Assembly (NCBI RefSeq): GCF_013408295.1
Contig: NZ_JACBYQ010000001.1
Span: forward strand, 1,426,001 to 1,490,000
Length of the DNA: 64,000 nt
Direction of reading: 5' to 3'
Source: Psychromicrobium silvestre
GTDB taxonomy: Bacteria; Actinomycetota; Actinomycetes; Actinomycetales; Micrococcaceae
The notes beneath the pieces were generated by a model that ran no database searches, was not told the DNA's origin, and worked only from the letters and a program-made list of their open reading frames with translations. A program made the position numbers and the translations under genes. Each line of letters opens with the position of its first letter. Position 1 is the stretch's first letter. Below, piece after piece: positions 42,973 through 50,557 of this stretch.

Positions 42973-43499
42973 ATGCCCGAAACCTTCACATCATCCGAAC
43001 TCGCTGCCGCCCAGAAGCGGCTCAGTGAGTACATCCTGGACGAAGCCCACAAGATCGAACACCGGCTGTACTTCGGCTGGGAGCCGGCCGCCGATGCCCG
43101 GACAAGAACACCGACCTGTGCGATGCCTTCACGGTCTCGCAGAAGAATGGGCGCCCGCTGCCCGTGTCCAACGAAAACAGCGGCAGCGTTGTCTTCGACT
43201 CGCCGGAGATCAACCTGGCCTATCGTTACCTCCACGACGTCGCACATGTCGAACAGGGCCTGAACTTCTCGCCGCCGGACGAGTTCGAGCTGGCCCGCTG
43301 GCAGATGCGGCGCTTCGAGCGGGCCGGCTTTAACCGTAACGACCTGGAGTGGCACCTGTTCCAGGCGGACGCGGTCGGGCAGGTGCTCTACTACTCGGTG
43401 ACCAAGCAGTTCGTCAGCGACCAGCTGCAGTTCGCCCTGGACTGTGTCCGGCACGGCCTGGACAGGGGTCTCTACCTGGAGATGGAGCGCCAGAAATGA
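42973..43499 (+). pseudogene. Hypothetical mobile-element protein, single-base frameshift
   Basis: Starts at ATG 42973 and runs 43 codons (TSSELAAAQKRLSEYILDEAHKIEHRLYFG). Near 43099-43101 the reading jumps frame: CGG-ACA should probably be CGG-GAC. One missing G restores KNTDLCDAFTVSQKNGRPLPV and a continuous 175-residue protein ending at 43499 (FDSPEINLAYRYLHDVAHVEQG, FQADAVGQVLYYSVTKQF). The last 111 residues also form their own ORF from 43164. Function unknown; the stop overlaps the next ATG. Confidence 0.6.
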
Positions 43500-43696
43500 G
43501 CGGCGATCCGGGCCCGAAGTCGTGGTTCGATCGGGCGATCGGTGCCTGCATGTCGATCCTGCTGGCCGTCGTCGCCCTGTACTGCGCCACTCAGGTGCTG
43601 CAGTCGATCCTGCCATTCCTGATCGTCGGCATCGGCATCGGTGCGATCATCTGGGCAGTCTGGGTCTTCATCCAGTACCGCCGCAACAAGTACTAA
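43496..43696 (+). CDS. Small two-helix membrane protein
   Basis: A 66-residue protein with two hydrophobic helices (about residues 17-36 and 38-58) and a basic end (YRRNKY). It starts at the ATGA overlap with the preceding gene. Position and size fit a conjugation-accessory membrane protein; no family assigned. Confidence 0.6.
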   Translation: MSGDPGPKSWFDRAIGACMSILLAVVALYCATQVLQSILPFLIVGIGIGAIIWAVWVFIQYRRNKY

Positions 43697-43730
43697 ATCC
43701 ATCGCCGCACTGCGGCAATTGAGCTCTTCC

Positions 43731-43850
43731 AGTCGGTGTTGTGGTTTGCACTAAAGTGGTTGATCGTTCAACCAATTGAACGCATACTAACCCCCAGACC
43801 ACGTTCAATACGTTGAACGACTGTCTGCATCGTCAACCACAACACCGACT
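43731..43850. promoter_or_regulatory. Nested inverted repeats with two CGTTCAA dyads
   Basis: Outer arms AGTCGGTGTTGTGGTT (43731-43746) and AACCACAACACCGACT (43835-43850) are perfectly complementary over 16 bp. Inside are two 18-bp dyads of the same type, CGTTCAA-CCAA-TTGAACG (43765-43782) and CGTTCAA-TACG-TTGAACG (43802-43819). A similar motif lies before the XRE gene. This looks like a compact operator, origin of transfer or replication control region. Confidence 0.7.
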
Positions 43851-43868
43851 GAAAGGAGGGAAATCACC

Positions 43869-44075
43869 ATGCCTACACACAAGCAACCACGCCGCAGCCG
43901 CGCCGCCAGTCCGCGCCAAGAGCGCCACATCCTGGTCTACGGGGTGCAACGCGACAAACCGGATCTGCGCAAGCTGAGCCGCGCCGTCATCGCCATGGCC
44001 CAGGCCGAAGCCGAACGCGACGCGCAGCGCCAGCACGAGACGAATCGGCACCCGAGGGGAGATCGTCATGACTAG
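43869..44075 (+). CDS. Small basic hypothetical protein
   Basis: A 68-residue, Arg/His-rich protein (PTHKQPRRSRAASPRQERH, then HILVYGVQRDKPDLRKLSRAV). AAAGGAGGG lies 8-16 bases before the ATG, and the palindrome region lies directly upstream. It may bind nucleic acid given its charge. A 19-codon frame at 44068-44127 with its own good ribosome-binding site overlaps its end. Confidence 0.5.
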   Translation: MPTHKQPRRSRAASPRQERHILVYGVQRDKPDLRKLSRAVIAMAQAEAERDAQRQHETNRHPRGDRHD

Positions 44076-44166
44076 CCAGGAAGCCCTCGACCGGATCGGT
44101 TCCGCCAGGGCATCTCCGGCAGCCTGAACCGGTGACGCTCGTCGGTGTCATGCGGATCGGTGAGTC

Positions 44167-44185
44167 AGGTTTCATCCAGAAACCT
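44167..44185. repeat. Short hairpin upstream of RHH gene
   Basis: AGGTTTC-ATCCA-GAAACCT, a perfect 7-bp stem with 5-nt loop, lies 29 bp before the RHH start. It could be the RHH protein's operator or a transfer-nick hairpin; no T-tract follows, so it is not a clear terminator. Confidence 0.45.
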
Positions 44186-44213
44186 CGCCGACCGCAAGCA
44201 CCGAGGAGTTGTC

Positions 44214-44531
44214 ATGACGACACCACCGGTTGACGGCACTGACCGTCACAACCAGGGCAGCGTGAAGACGCTGGTCGTCCGGCTCGAACCGAACATCCAC
44301 ATCCAGCTGACGCTCATTGCTCAGCTGCGCGGCAGCACTATCACCGAGGAGATCCGGAAGGCCTTGGCGGCGCACATTGCGCTCGTCAAGGAGAACACCG
44401 ATCTGGTCTCTCAGGCCGAGTCTGCCATGGCAGATATCGAGCGCGAGGCGGCAGCCCGTCGCGAGGCTATCGCCAGTCTGTTCGGCAACGACCAGACAGA
44501 GGTGAAGCCCCGCACGGCGCGTGGGCGCTAG
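44214..44531 (+). CDS. Ribbon-helix-helix protein (MobC/CopG-like)
   Basis: A 105-residue protein. The strand KTLVVRLEPNIHIQLTLIAQLRG and helix STITEEIRKALAAHI form a ribbon-helix-helix core near residues 21-58, followed by a coiled tail. The ATG at 44214 follows GAGGAG by 5 bases. RHH proteins at this place in mobile elements usually act as repressors or relaxase accessory proteins. A hairpin lies just upstream. No relaxase gene is visible in the window. Confidence 0.65.
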   Translation: MTTPPVDGTDRHNQGSVKTLVVRLEPNIHIQLTLIAQLRGSTITEEIRKALAAHIALVKENTDLVSQAESAMADIEREAAARREAIASLFGNDQTEVKPRTARGR

Positions 44532-44634
44532 TTCGAGCCACACCCAGCAGGAGCCAGCGCGAGCCGGAGTTCCATCGAACTCCCTCCGCTGCTCCTGTCG
44601 GGAAGCACATCACGTAAGCGAAAGGAGGCAAGTC

Positions 44635-45219
44635 ATGAACCACGAACACTCACCCGGAGCCGACCCGGAACGCAGTCATCAACGCACCACACCGGCGATC
44701 TACGTCGCGTCGCTGGCCGATTACAACAACGGCCGGTTGCTCGGCGATTGGATTGACGCCACCATCGGAGCCGAGGCCATCTACGAGAGGATAACCGCCA
44801 TCCTGGCCCGGTCCACAGAGCCGGCACCGGAAGAATGGGCCATCCACGACTACGAGGGCTTCGGCAACAAAGGACTCAGTAAGTATGAACGAATCGAAGA
44901 CGTCGCGGCACTGGCCGAAGGCATCGAGCAGCACGGCGAAGCATTCTGCGCTTGGGTCGACTACACCGGCCTTGATCCCGAAGACCGGCACCACTTCGAA
45001 GATGCCTATTTGGGCGAATACGACAGTCTCACTGCTTACGCCGAGCAGATCACCGATGACCTCGGATGGCGTGACGAGGTCGAAAAATACTTACCGGAAT
45101 CGCTCCAGCCATACGTCAAGATGGACGCCGAGGCCATGGCAGAAGACATGCGCCTGAACGGTGAAATTTACGGCATCGAATCAGGCTCAGGCATCTACGT
45201 ATTCAACAGCCCCATCTGA
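44635..45219 (+). CDS. ardA: ArdA antirestriction protein
   Basis: A 194-residue acidic protein with ArdA family features. AIYVASLADYNNGRLLGDW is near residues 21-40, EEWAIHDYEGFG near 68, and the C-terminal YVKMDAEAMAEDM, then IYVFN. ArdA dimers mimic bent B-form DNA and block type I R-M complexes. AAAGGAGG lies 7-14 bases upstream. It is encoded 3.7 kb from a complete type I R-M operon in the same island, which suggests it protects the element on entry into restricting hosts or restrains the resident system. Confidence 0.9.
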   Translation: MNHEHSPGADPERSHQRTTPAIYVASLADYNNGRLLGDWIDATIGAEAIYERITAILARSTEPAPEEWAIHDYEGFGNKGLSKYERIEDVAALAEGIEQHGEAFCAWVDYTGLDPEDRHHFEDAYLGEYDSLTAYAEQITDDLGWRDEVEKYLPESLQPYVKMDAEAMAEDMRLNGEIYGIESGSGIYVFNSPI

Positions 45220-45284
45220 CAATATCCGAAGAATAAAGGAGTACTTCCTGCCTTGACGAAATTTCTGTTGTGAAATTCGCTTAA

Positions 45285-45306
45285 ATCGTTGAACGAAATG
45301 AACGAT
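45285..45306. promoter_or_regulatory. Operator-like dyad before XRE gene
   Basis: ATCGTT (45285-45290) and AACGAT (45301-45306) flank GAACGAAATG. The site shares the GTTGAACG/GAACG core with the two dyads at 43765 and 43802. It is a likely XRE/ImmR-type operator, 37 bp before the gene start. Confidence 0.5.
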
Positions 45307-45343
45307 CGGCCCATACTACGAACAGAAATTGGAGACCAACGAA

Positions 45344-45658
45344 ATGCAAGACCACGACATACAACAACTGGCGGACGCCATCCGGGAACGACGGCAGGAA
45401 CTCGGGCAAATCACCAGCCCCCGCATGGACAACCTCCGCTCAATCGCCGACGTGCTCCAGATCCCGTTGACCAATCTCCTGGCCGAATCCCGCGTCATGC
45501 GCGGATCAGACCTTCCCACCTTGCAGCCATACCTGCGCACCAAATTCAAAGACATGCCAGAAGGCGCCGTCCGTGAAATCGAAGCACACTTCCGCGACGT
45601 CGCCGCCCGGCACGGCATCAATATCAACACCGGCCCCGCTCCAGGCGAGGACGAGTAG
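45344..45658 (+). CDS. XRE-type regulator with internal loss of the recognition helices
   Basis: A 104-residue protein preceding an ImmA/IrrE gene. It begins like an XRE HTH (DIQQLADAIRERRQELG) and resumes after the domain core (QITSPRMDNLRSIADVLQIPLTNLL), then has an acidic C-terminal tail. The 25-30 residues that normally hold helices 2-3 between ELG and the GQITSP-like loop are missing, without a frameshift. The ATG at 45344 follows GGAG; a TTG at 45329 is possible. DNA binding is probably lost. The gene arrangement matches ImmR/ImmA switches of integrative elements. Confidence 0.65.
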   Translation: MQDHDIQQLADAIRERRQELGQITSPRMDNLRSIADVLQIPLTNLLAESRVMRGSDLPTLQPYLRTKFKDMPEGAVREIEAHFRDVAARHGININTGPAPGEDE

Positions 45659-45690
45659 CCCACCAACTTCTCAGCGAAAGGAGAAAAGCC

Positions 45691-46338
45691 ATGACTAACG
45701 AAATCAACCCAACTCCATTTGATCGAAGTGTCCTGTCCACTCTCCGATCTCTCATTCCGAACCGTGACGTTCACTCGCTCGCTGAGGCAAAACAAGTCGC
45801 CGAACACCAAGCCATCCGCTTGCTCCAGCTGCATGGTATTGACGATGGTCCCATCCCGGTCGAGTTCATCGCCGAACTGCCCAAGATAGAGATTGAACTC
45901 GTCGAAGCACCTGTTTCCGGAGCCGGCTTCTGGAACGGCAATGCCTGGATCATCCAGCTCAATAAGCATGAAAACTACCGCCGCCAACGATTCACCCTCG
46001 CGCACGAATACAAGCACATCATCGACCACAACCGGGCCGATGGGCTCTACCTGGGATCCAAGGATCTACCCGCCGAAGAACAAGCCGAGCACGCGGCCGA
46101 CTATTTCGCCGGATGCCTGCTCGTCCCAAAGATGCTGCTCAAACGCGCCTACTACGGCGGCATGCAGCGACCATCCCACCTGGCTAATTACTTCCAAGTA
46201 TCCGAAGTCGCCATTCTTGTCCGGCTCAGGCAGACCGGCATCGTCGAACCCTCGCCACGCTGCCAACCAGCCAGTACCCCATTCTCGCGTTCATGGCAGT
46301 ACCGCATGAACAGACGCACTCGGCTACAGGGAGTTTGA
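45691..46338 (+). CDS. ImmA/IrrE family metallopeptidase
   Basis: A 215-residue zinc peptidase. FTLAHEYKHIIDH carries HEYKH at 105-109, and EEQAEHAADYFAGCLLVP supplies the third ligand Glu/His region. In ICEBs1 and Deinococcus, ImmA/IrrE cleaves a linked XRE repressor to induce excision or stress genes. AAAGGAG precedes the ATG. It is followed 2 bp later by the recombinase gene, consistent with a repressor-protease-recombinase switch. Confidence 0.85.
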   Translation: MTNEINPTPFDRSVLSTLRSLIPNRDVHSLAEAKQVAEHQAIRLLQLHGIDDGPIPVEFIAELPKIEIELVEAPVSGAGFWNGNAWIIQLNKHENYRRQRFTLAHEYKHIIDHNRADGLYLGSKDLPAEEQAEHAADYFAGCLLVPKMLLKRAYYGGMQRPSHLANYFQVSEVAILVRLRQTGIVEPSPRCQPASTPFSRSWQYRMNRRTRLQGV

Positions 46339-46340
46339 TC

Positions 46341-48022
46341 ATGACTATCGACGACATCGAGGCCATGCGCCCGCGAAAGGCCGTGCTCTACCTACGTGTC
46401 TCCAGCAAGAAGCAGACCGAGACTGCCATCGACATCGATAAAGACGGCAACTCCATCGCCACCCAGCGCGATATCTGTGAGCAGAAAGCTGGGGCTCTTG
46501 GTGCGGAAATTGTCCAGGAGTTTGTTGAGCCGGGTGTTTCGGCACAGACAATTGAGAAGCGCCCTGTCTTCCAGTCCATGCTGAGTTACCAGCAGGACAA
46601 CCGCGATGTCGACTACGTCATCGTCTATGCCAGATCCCGTGCGTTTCGCAACTTCGTCGATGCGGCCATCACCAAACGACATCTCGACAAGCTTGGCGTC
46701 CGGCTCCTATCCGCACGGGAAGACTTCGGCGAAGGTACCTACGCCGAAGCCATGGAAGCCGTCACTGACATCATGAACCAGGTGCAAAACCAGCTCAGCG
46801 GTGAAGACATCCGGATCAAGATGCGCAACAAGGCGGTCAACGGCGGCACGATCGGCCGAGCCAAACTGGGCTACCTCAACGTTCGAAAGGATATCGACGG
46901 GCGACAAGTCAACACCGTCGAACTTGATGCGAAGCGCGCAACCCTCATTCTCAAGGCATGGGATCTTTACGCTACGGGCGACTACACTCTCGAACGGCTC
47001 GAAGCCGTGATGGGCGACATGGGACTTACGTCACGGGCGTCGGCACGTGCGCCGGAGAAGCCAATAGCGCAAAGCAAGCTCCACCAGATGCTCAAAGACC
47101 CGTACTACTGCGGCTATGTCACCTACAGGGGCGACATGTTCCCCGGTCGGCACGAACCGATCATCGGCAAGAGCTCTTTGAGCAAGTGCAGGAGGTCATG
47201 GATCTCCGAAGCCGCCGTGGCCAGCGCGACCGTGTTCATCACCATTTCACCAAGGGCATGCTGTTTTGCCGACGGTGCCATGACCGGGGCCAGACGAGCC
47301 GCATGATATTCACCGAAGCCATCGGGCGCGGTGGAAGGTACCAGTACTACGTCTGTCGACAGCGAAAAGAGGGCACATGCGATCTCCCATACCTACCTGT
47401 GTATCGCATTGAAGAGGCCCTCGAAATTCATTACACGTCACTCAATCTGCCCAACACATTCCTGGCAGATATCCACGATCGGATCGATCAGGCACTCGCC
47501 GACGAACAGGGCGGTGTCCGTGACATCCACGCAAAGGTCACCAGACAGCTCAAGGAGCTTGAGGTAAAAGAAGAACGCTTGATCGACCTCGCTGCCGACG
47601 GCATGCTTCCGCAGCACAAGATTCGCATGAAACTTCACGAGATCCACGCCCAGAAGAGAAAAGCACAAGATCCGATGGCCAACATATCGGCAGAACTAAC
47701 CGTCGGCGGGGCGGTACTGAAAAAAGCACTCAAGCTCATCGAAGATCCAGCCGGGCTTTACTGCTCGGCCACCGACGCTGTTCGCCGCCTGATGAATCAG
47801 TCCTTCTTCGAGAAAATCTACGTCGATGAAATCGGTGACGTGACCACGGAGATGGCCAAACCGTTCGCCGGAATCTACACCGCAGAAACCGCCTGGGTGG
47901 CCACACGCGCCGATCTGGGCGACGAAGCGACAGGGGTGCCAATCAAAAAGACGCCCCCGGATTTCGGAGGCGTCAGATGGTATTCAAATGGTTCGTCTTT
48001 TTTCGGTCGATGGTTCGACTAA
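46341..48022 (+). pseudogene. Large serine recombinase, single-base frameshift
   Basis: The N-terminal resolvase domain starts KAVLYLRVSSKKQTE with the catalytic Ser near residue 21, IATQRDIC and VIVYARSRAFRN. The recombinase domain is interrupted at 47166-47168: GGC-AAG should be GGC-CAA. Adding one C gives a continuous 560-residue protein with a zinc ribbon (GMLFCRRCHDRGQ and YVCRQRKEGTC) and a coiled-coil region. As written, the frame ends at 47304. The 3' end runs through a tRNA terminator to a stop 12 nt from tRNA-Ala. This is the likely integrase of the island. Confidence 0.8.
47950..47974 (-). terminator. Rho-independent terminator of tRNA-Ala
   Basis: Read leftward, GACGCC-TCCGAAATCCGGG-GGCGTC forms a hairpin, with an inner CCG/CGG pairing, and is followed by CTTTTTGATT. 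It lies 60 bp downstream of the tRNA-Ala 3' end and inside the 3' end of the opposite recombinase frame. Confidence 0.75.
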
Positions 48023-48033
48023 GACATCTATTG

Positions 48034-48106
48034 TGGAGCATAGGAGATTCGAACTCCTGACCTCTTCGATGCGAACGAAGCGCGCTACCAACTGCGCCAA
48101 TGCCCC
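48034..48106 (-). tRNA. tRNA-Ala (anticodon CGC)
   Basis: Leftward 73-nt cloverleaf. The acceptor is GGGGCAT pairing with ATGCTCC, including the G3-U70 wobble that identifies tRNA-Ala. D-arm GCGCAGTTGGTAGCGC, anticodon stem-loop CTTCG-TTCGCAT-CGAAG with CGC at 34-36, and TTCGAATC in the T-loop are present. Discriminator A; CCA is not encoded. It marks the right edge of the island. Confidence 0.96.
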
Positions 48107-48134
48107 GCGTGGATCAATAAATCCAAGCTCAATA

Positions 48135-48163
48135 AGCGTACGCCACCCCACTAAGCACTTCAA
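48135..48163 (-). promoter_or_regulatory. tRNA-Ala promoter
   Basis: Leftward -35 TTGAAG (48163-48158), 17-bp spacer, and -10 TACGCT (48140-48135). This would start transcription near 48128, about 20 nt before the mature tRNA 5' end. Confidence 0.65.
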
Positions 48164-48303
48164 AATGCTCGACCCTCCCGAGACCTGAACCCGCTGAAAG
48201 CCGCATCTCACCGGGCTCAGGCATCCCAGCCCACCGAGTACCCGAACTCAGTGGGACCAGACAACAGGACTCCCCAAAACAGGATGTGGAATAACCTAAG
48301 TCC

Positions 48304-48723
48304 ATGGACCAACGCCTCAATTTCATCACTCTCGCCGTCGCAGACATGAGCGCCACCAAGGCTTTTTACCTCGACGCGCTCGGCTGGCAGCCAAGTTACC
48401 AGGATGACACCGTGCTAATGCTCCAGCTAGCACCAGGCCTTATCCTTTCCTTCTGGGACGCGGAAGAATTCGAGGCCGAAGCCGGGCCGGTAACCCTGAA
48501 GAACGCCCCGGTGACCTTGGCTTATAACTGTCGAACCACGGACGACGTCGATGCAGTCTTGCGGGAAGCGGTCACCGCTGGCGCCACCCTGCTTAGCGAG
48601 GGAACACGAAGGGCCTGGGGCGGTTACTCCGGCTACTTCCGAGATCCCAATGACTACCGCTGGGAAATTGCCTGGAATCCTTCCGCCCTGGGCGAGAAGC
48701 TGCTCGACGAAATTCGCGCCTAG
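48304..48723 (+). CDS. VOC (glyoxalase-like) family protein
   Basis: A 139-residue single VOC module: NFITLAVADMSATKAFYLDALGWQP at the start, LILSFWDAEEF, and GGYSGYFRDPNDYRWEIAWN at the end with the typical metal-site Glu. Members bind or modify small ligands, including lactoylglutathione, antibiotics and aromatic diols. Its 3' end overlaps the convergent NmrA-like gene by 4 bp. Confidence 0.85.
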   Translation: MDQRLNFITLAVADMSATKAFYLDALGWQPSYQDDTVLMLQLAPGLILSFWDAEEFEAEAGPVTLKNAPVTLAYNCRTTDDVDAVLREAVTAGATLLSEGTRRAWGGYSGYFRDPNDYRWEIAWNPSALGEKLLDEIRA

Positions 48724-49562
48724 CTAGCGAGCCATTCGGCGAAACTTGGGCCCGGAACGGCCGCATCCGGTGCCAGGTTCTTCCCGGCACGCAGGAAGTC
48801 TCCAAAAGCACCCGGCAGCGGAACCCGAACCCTCGCTCCCCGGTGACCTGCGGCCTTCCAAAGCTGAGTCAACTCAGACATCTCCAACACCTCCGGACCG
48901 GCAATCCGAGTGAGCCGCGCCCCCGTTTCGGCGGCGTCCACCGAAGCGGCGTCCGCCGAAGCGGCGTCCGCCGAAGCGGCGTCCGCCGAAGCGGCGTCCA
49001 CCGAAACGGCGTCCACCGAAGCAGCATCGACTAAGGCGGTAGCGACCGCTTGCACCGAGATGGGTTGAAAGGAAACCCCGGGAAAGACCGGAATCAGCCC
49101 GGGTACCGCCCCGAGGATTGAAGCGATCAGTTGGTGGAACTGGGTGGCGTAGACCACGGACCCGCTCCAGGCGGGGTGGAGGTACATTGCGGCACGAGCC
49201 GCTTGAGCCCGGTAGTAGCCATAATCGGACTGCTCACAGTTGAGAATGGAAAGCAGCACGGTGCGCTGCACCCCGGCGTCATGCGCGGCTTCCCTGAGAC
49301 GTTCGGAAGCGGCGGGCAAAGTCTTGAGAGCTTTACCGAACTTAGCGTCCATGGTGTCCACCACGACGTCGACTCCGGAGACCGCTTCGGCAAGCCCCAC
49401 ACCGGTGGCGGCATCCGCCACAGCATAGCTCACGCCGTCGACGGTCTGACCAGGAAGGTGCCGGGAGATGACTCGAACCTGATGCCCACGGCTCAGCGCT
49501 TCGGCAACTACCGCACGGCCCGCGGTCCCGGTGCCGCCCGCGACCGCGATCAGCAGGGGCAT
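48720..49562 (-). CDS. NmrA/SDR-a-like NAD(P)-binding protein with pentapeptide repeat insert
   Basis: A 280-residue atypical SDR. The Rossmann motif AVAGGTGTAGRAVVAEAL is at residues 6-23, with VVDTMDAKFG and SILNCEQSDYGYYRAQ later. Between about residues 177 and 211 is an insert of seven five-residue units (S-V/A-D-A-A), coded by a 15-bp tandem array. It joins otherwise normal sequence before the ARLTRIAGPEVL strand. The function is unknown; such proteins are often called epimerases or NAD-dependent sensors. Confidence 0.85.
   Translation of the reverse strand: MPLLIAVAGGTGTAGRAVVAEALSRGHQVRVISRHLPGQTVDGVSYAVADAATGVGLAEAVSGVDVVVDTMDAKFGKALKTLPAASERLREAAHDAGVQRTVLLSILNCEQSDYGYYRAQAARAAMYLHPAWSGSVVYATQFHQLIASILGAVPGLIPVFPGVSFQPISVQAVATALVDAASVDAVSVDAASADAASADAASADAASVDAAETGARLTRIAGPEVLEMSELTQLWKAAGHRGARVRVPLPGAFGDFLRAGKNLAPDAAVPGPSFAEWLAS
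48931..49035 (-). repeat. 15-bp tandem repeat array within NmrA-like gene
   Basis: Seven 15-bp units with the plus-strand form GCGGCGTCC(A/G)CCGAA at 48931, 48946, 48961, 48976 and 48991. Two divergent units (49006, 49021) follow. The period keeps the frame, adding five residues per copy. The central units are identical, which points to recent expansion. Confidence 0.92.
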
Positions 49563-49564
49563 TA

Positions 49565-50458
49565 CTAGGCCCGGCGGCGCTGCAGAACGTCGTCGAGGTT
49601 GTTCAGCGCCGCCCCGGTGGTTTCCGTGGGCTTTGCTACCGGTACGGTGACTCCAGCCTCGGACTGCTTGATCGAAGTCTTCGCAGCGGGCTTAGGTGCC
49701 TCCGGCAGCTCTAAGGGTGCAGGGGCCGGACGCTCGACCTTTGCGGCTTCGACGTAGCTCGGCTTAGGTACCGGCACCGGCTCCCAAGTACCATCGGCCT
49801 TGACCTCGGCACCCTCGGCGACGGCGAGCGCCGCCTTGCGCAGTTCCGCTGCACTCAGCGGCTTGACCACGGGCTTAGCTTCTGCCGCGGGGGGCTGAGC
49901 GTCAAAAAGCTTAGTTTCTTTGATTACCTCGGGCTGTGGAAGAGGCTTGCTCGCTACGATAGGCGCGGCGCTCATCGCCTCCCGGAAGGCATTCTCTACC
50001 CGCTTCTTGCGGTCGCTAACTGCCAGGAATCGTAGACTTCCCAGGCAGAGCGCAAAGATCAGCACGGAGACGATCGGAAGCCAGGTTGAGGCCAAGCCTG
50101 CAAACCGGAGCACTAATCCGAAAAGCGCGGTCAGCAGCGCCAGAGCACCCACCGCCGCAATAGCGGTACGTCCGTACCGGACCTTGAAGGCCTGGGTCTT
50201 CTGCTCAACGGGCTTTGCCGAAGCGCGAGCCGAGGTGTTGGAGCCGAACGTGCCAGTCATAGCAGCCTCCCGGGGCTGGGATTTTTCGGATGCCATGGAC
50301 ATCCTCACGGATTCAAGGGAGGCGGGGGCCTCCACCAGGTCCTCCGTTGCGGTCACGGCGCTCGTTCGCACCTTCCGCAAACGCAAAACGTAGGGGCCAA
50401 CCCAGATCAGCCACAGGGCGACCGCGATCGCCAAGAAGACTGAGGTGTTGAGCGGCAC
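49565..50458 (-). CDS. Membrane protein with Pro/Ala/Lys-rich cytoplasmic tail
   Basis: About 297 residues. An N-terminal membrane helix (VFLAIAVALWLIWVGPYVL) is followed by a polar linker and a second helical pair (IAAVGALALLTALFGLVLRF; LPIVSVLIFALCLGSLRFL) near 110-155. A long Pro/Ala/Lys/Glu-rich tail extends to the C-terminus. GTG 50458 follows AGAGG; GTG 50464 is also possible. The position next to GNAT-galU is conserved in Arthrobacter-like genomes as far as I recall. No enzymatic domain is visible. Confidence 0.75.
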   Translation of the reverse strand: MPLNTSVFLAIAVALWLIWVGPYVLRLRKVRTSAVTATEDLVEAPASLESVRMSMASEKSQPREAAMTGTFGSNTSARASAKPVEQKTQAFKVRYGRTAIAAVGALALLTALFGLVLRFAGLASTWLPIVSVLIFALCLGSLRFLAVSDRKKRVENAFREAMSAAPIVASKPLPQPEVIKETKLFDAQPPAAEAKPVVKPLSAAELRKAALAVAEGAEVKADGTWEPVPVPKPSYVEAAKVERPAPAPLELPEAPKPAAKTSIKQSEAGVTVPVAKPTETTGAALNNLDDVLQRRRA

Positions 50459-50557
50459 ATTCACACCTCTAACCTTAAAATCCCCGGCCACACTGGCTCC
50501 GCATTCGGCACGGTGTGTCGGCTGGAATCTGGCCCTCCGACGAGAATCGGGCTCAGA

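Noticed and set aside
44068-44127. 19-codon ORF with good ribosome-binding site overlapping the small basic protein
   Set aside because: Too short to support; could be the start of another frameshifted gene, but no continuation was convincing.
45289-45576. Pro/Arg-rich rightward frame overlapping the XRE gene
   Set aside because: Composition is that of a frame shifted from a real gene; the XRE frame has clear homology and a ribosome-binding site.
26115-48033. Direct repeat of the tRNA-Ala 3' end as left attachment site
   Set aside because: No copy of the tRNA T-arm/acceptor sequence was seen near 26.1-26.4 kb or elsewhere in the window. A serine recombinase would leave only a very short core anyway.
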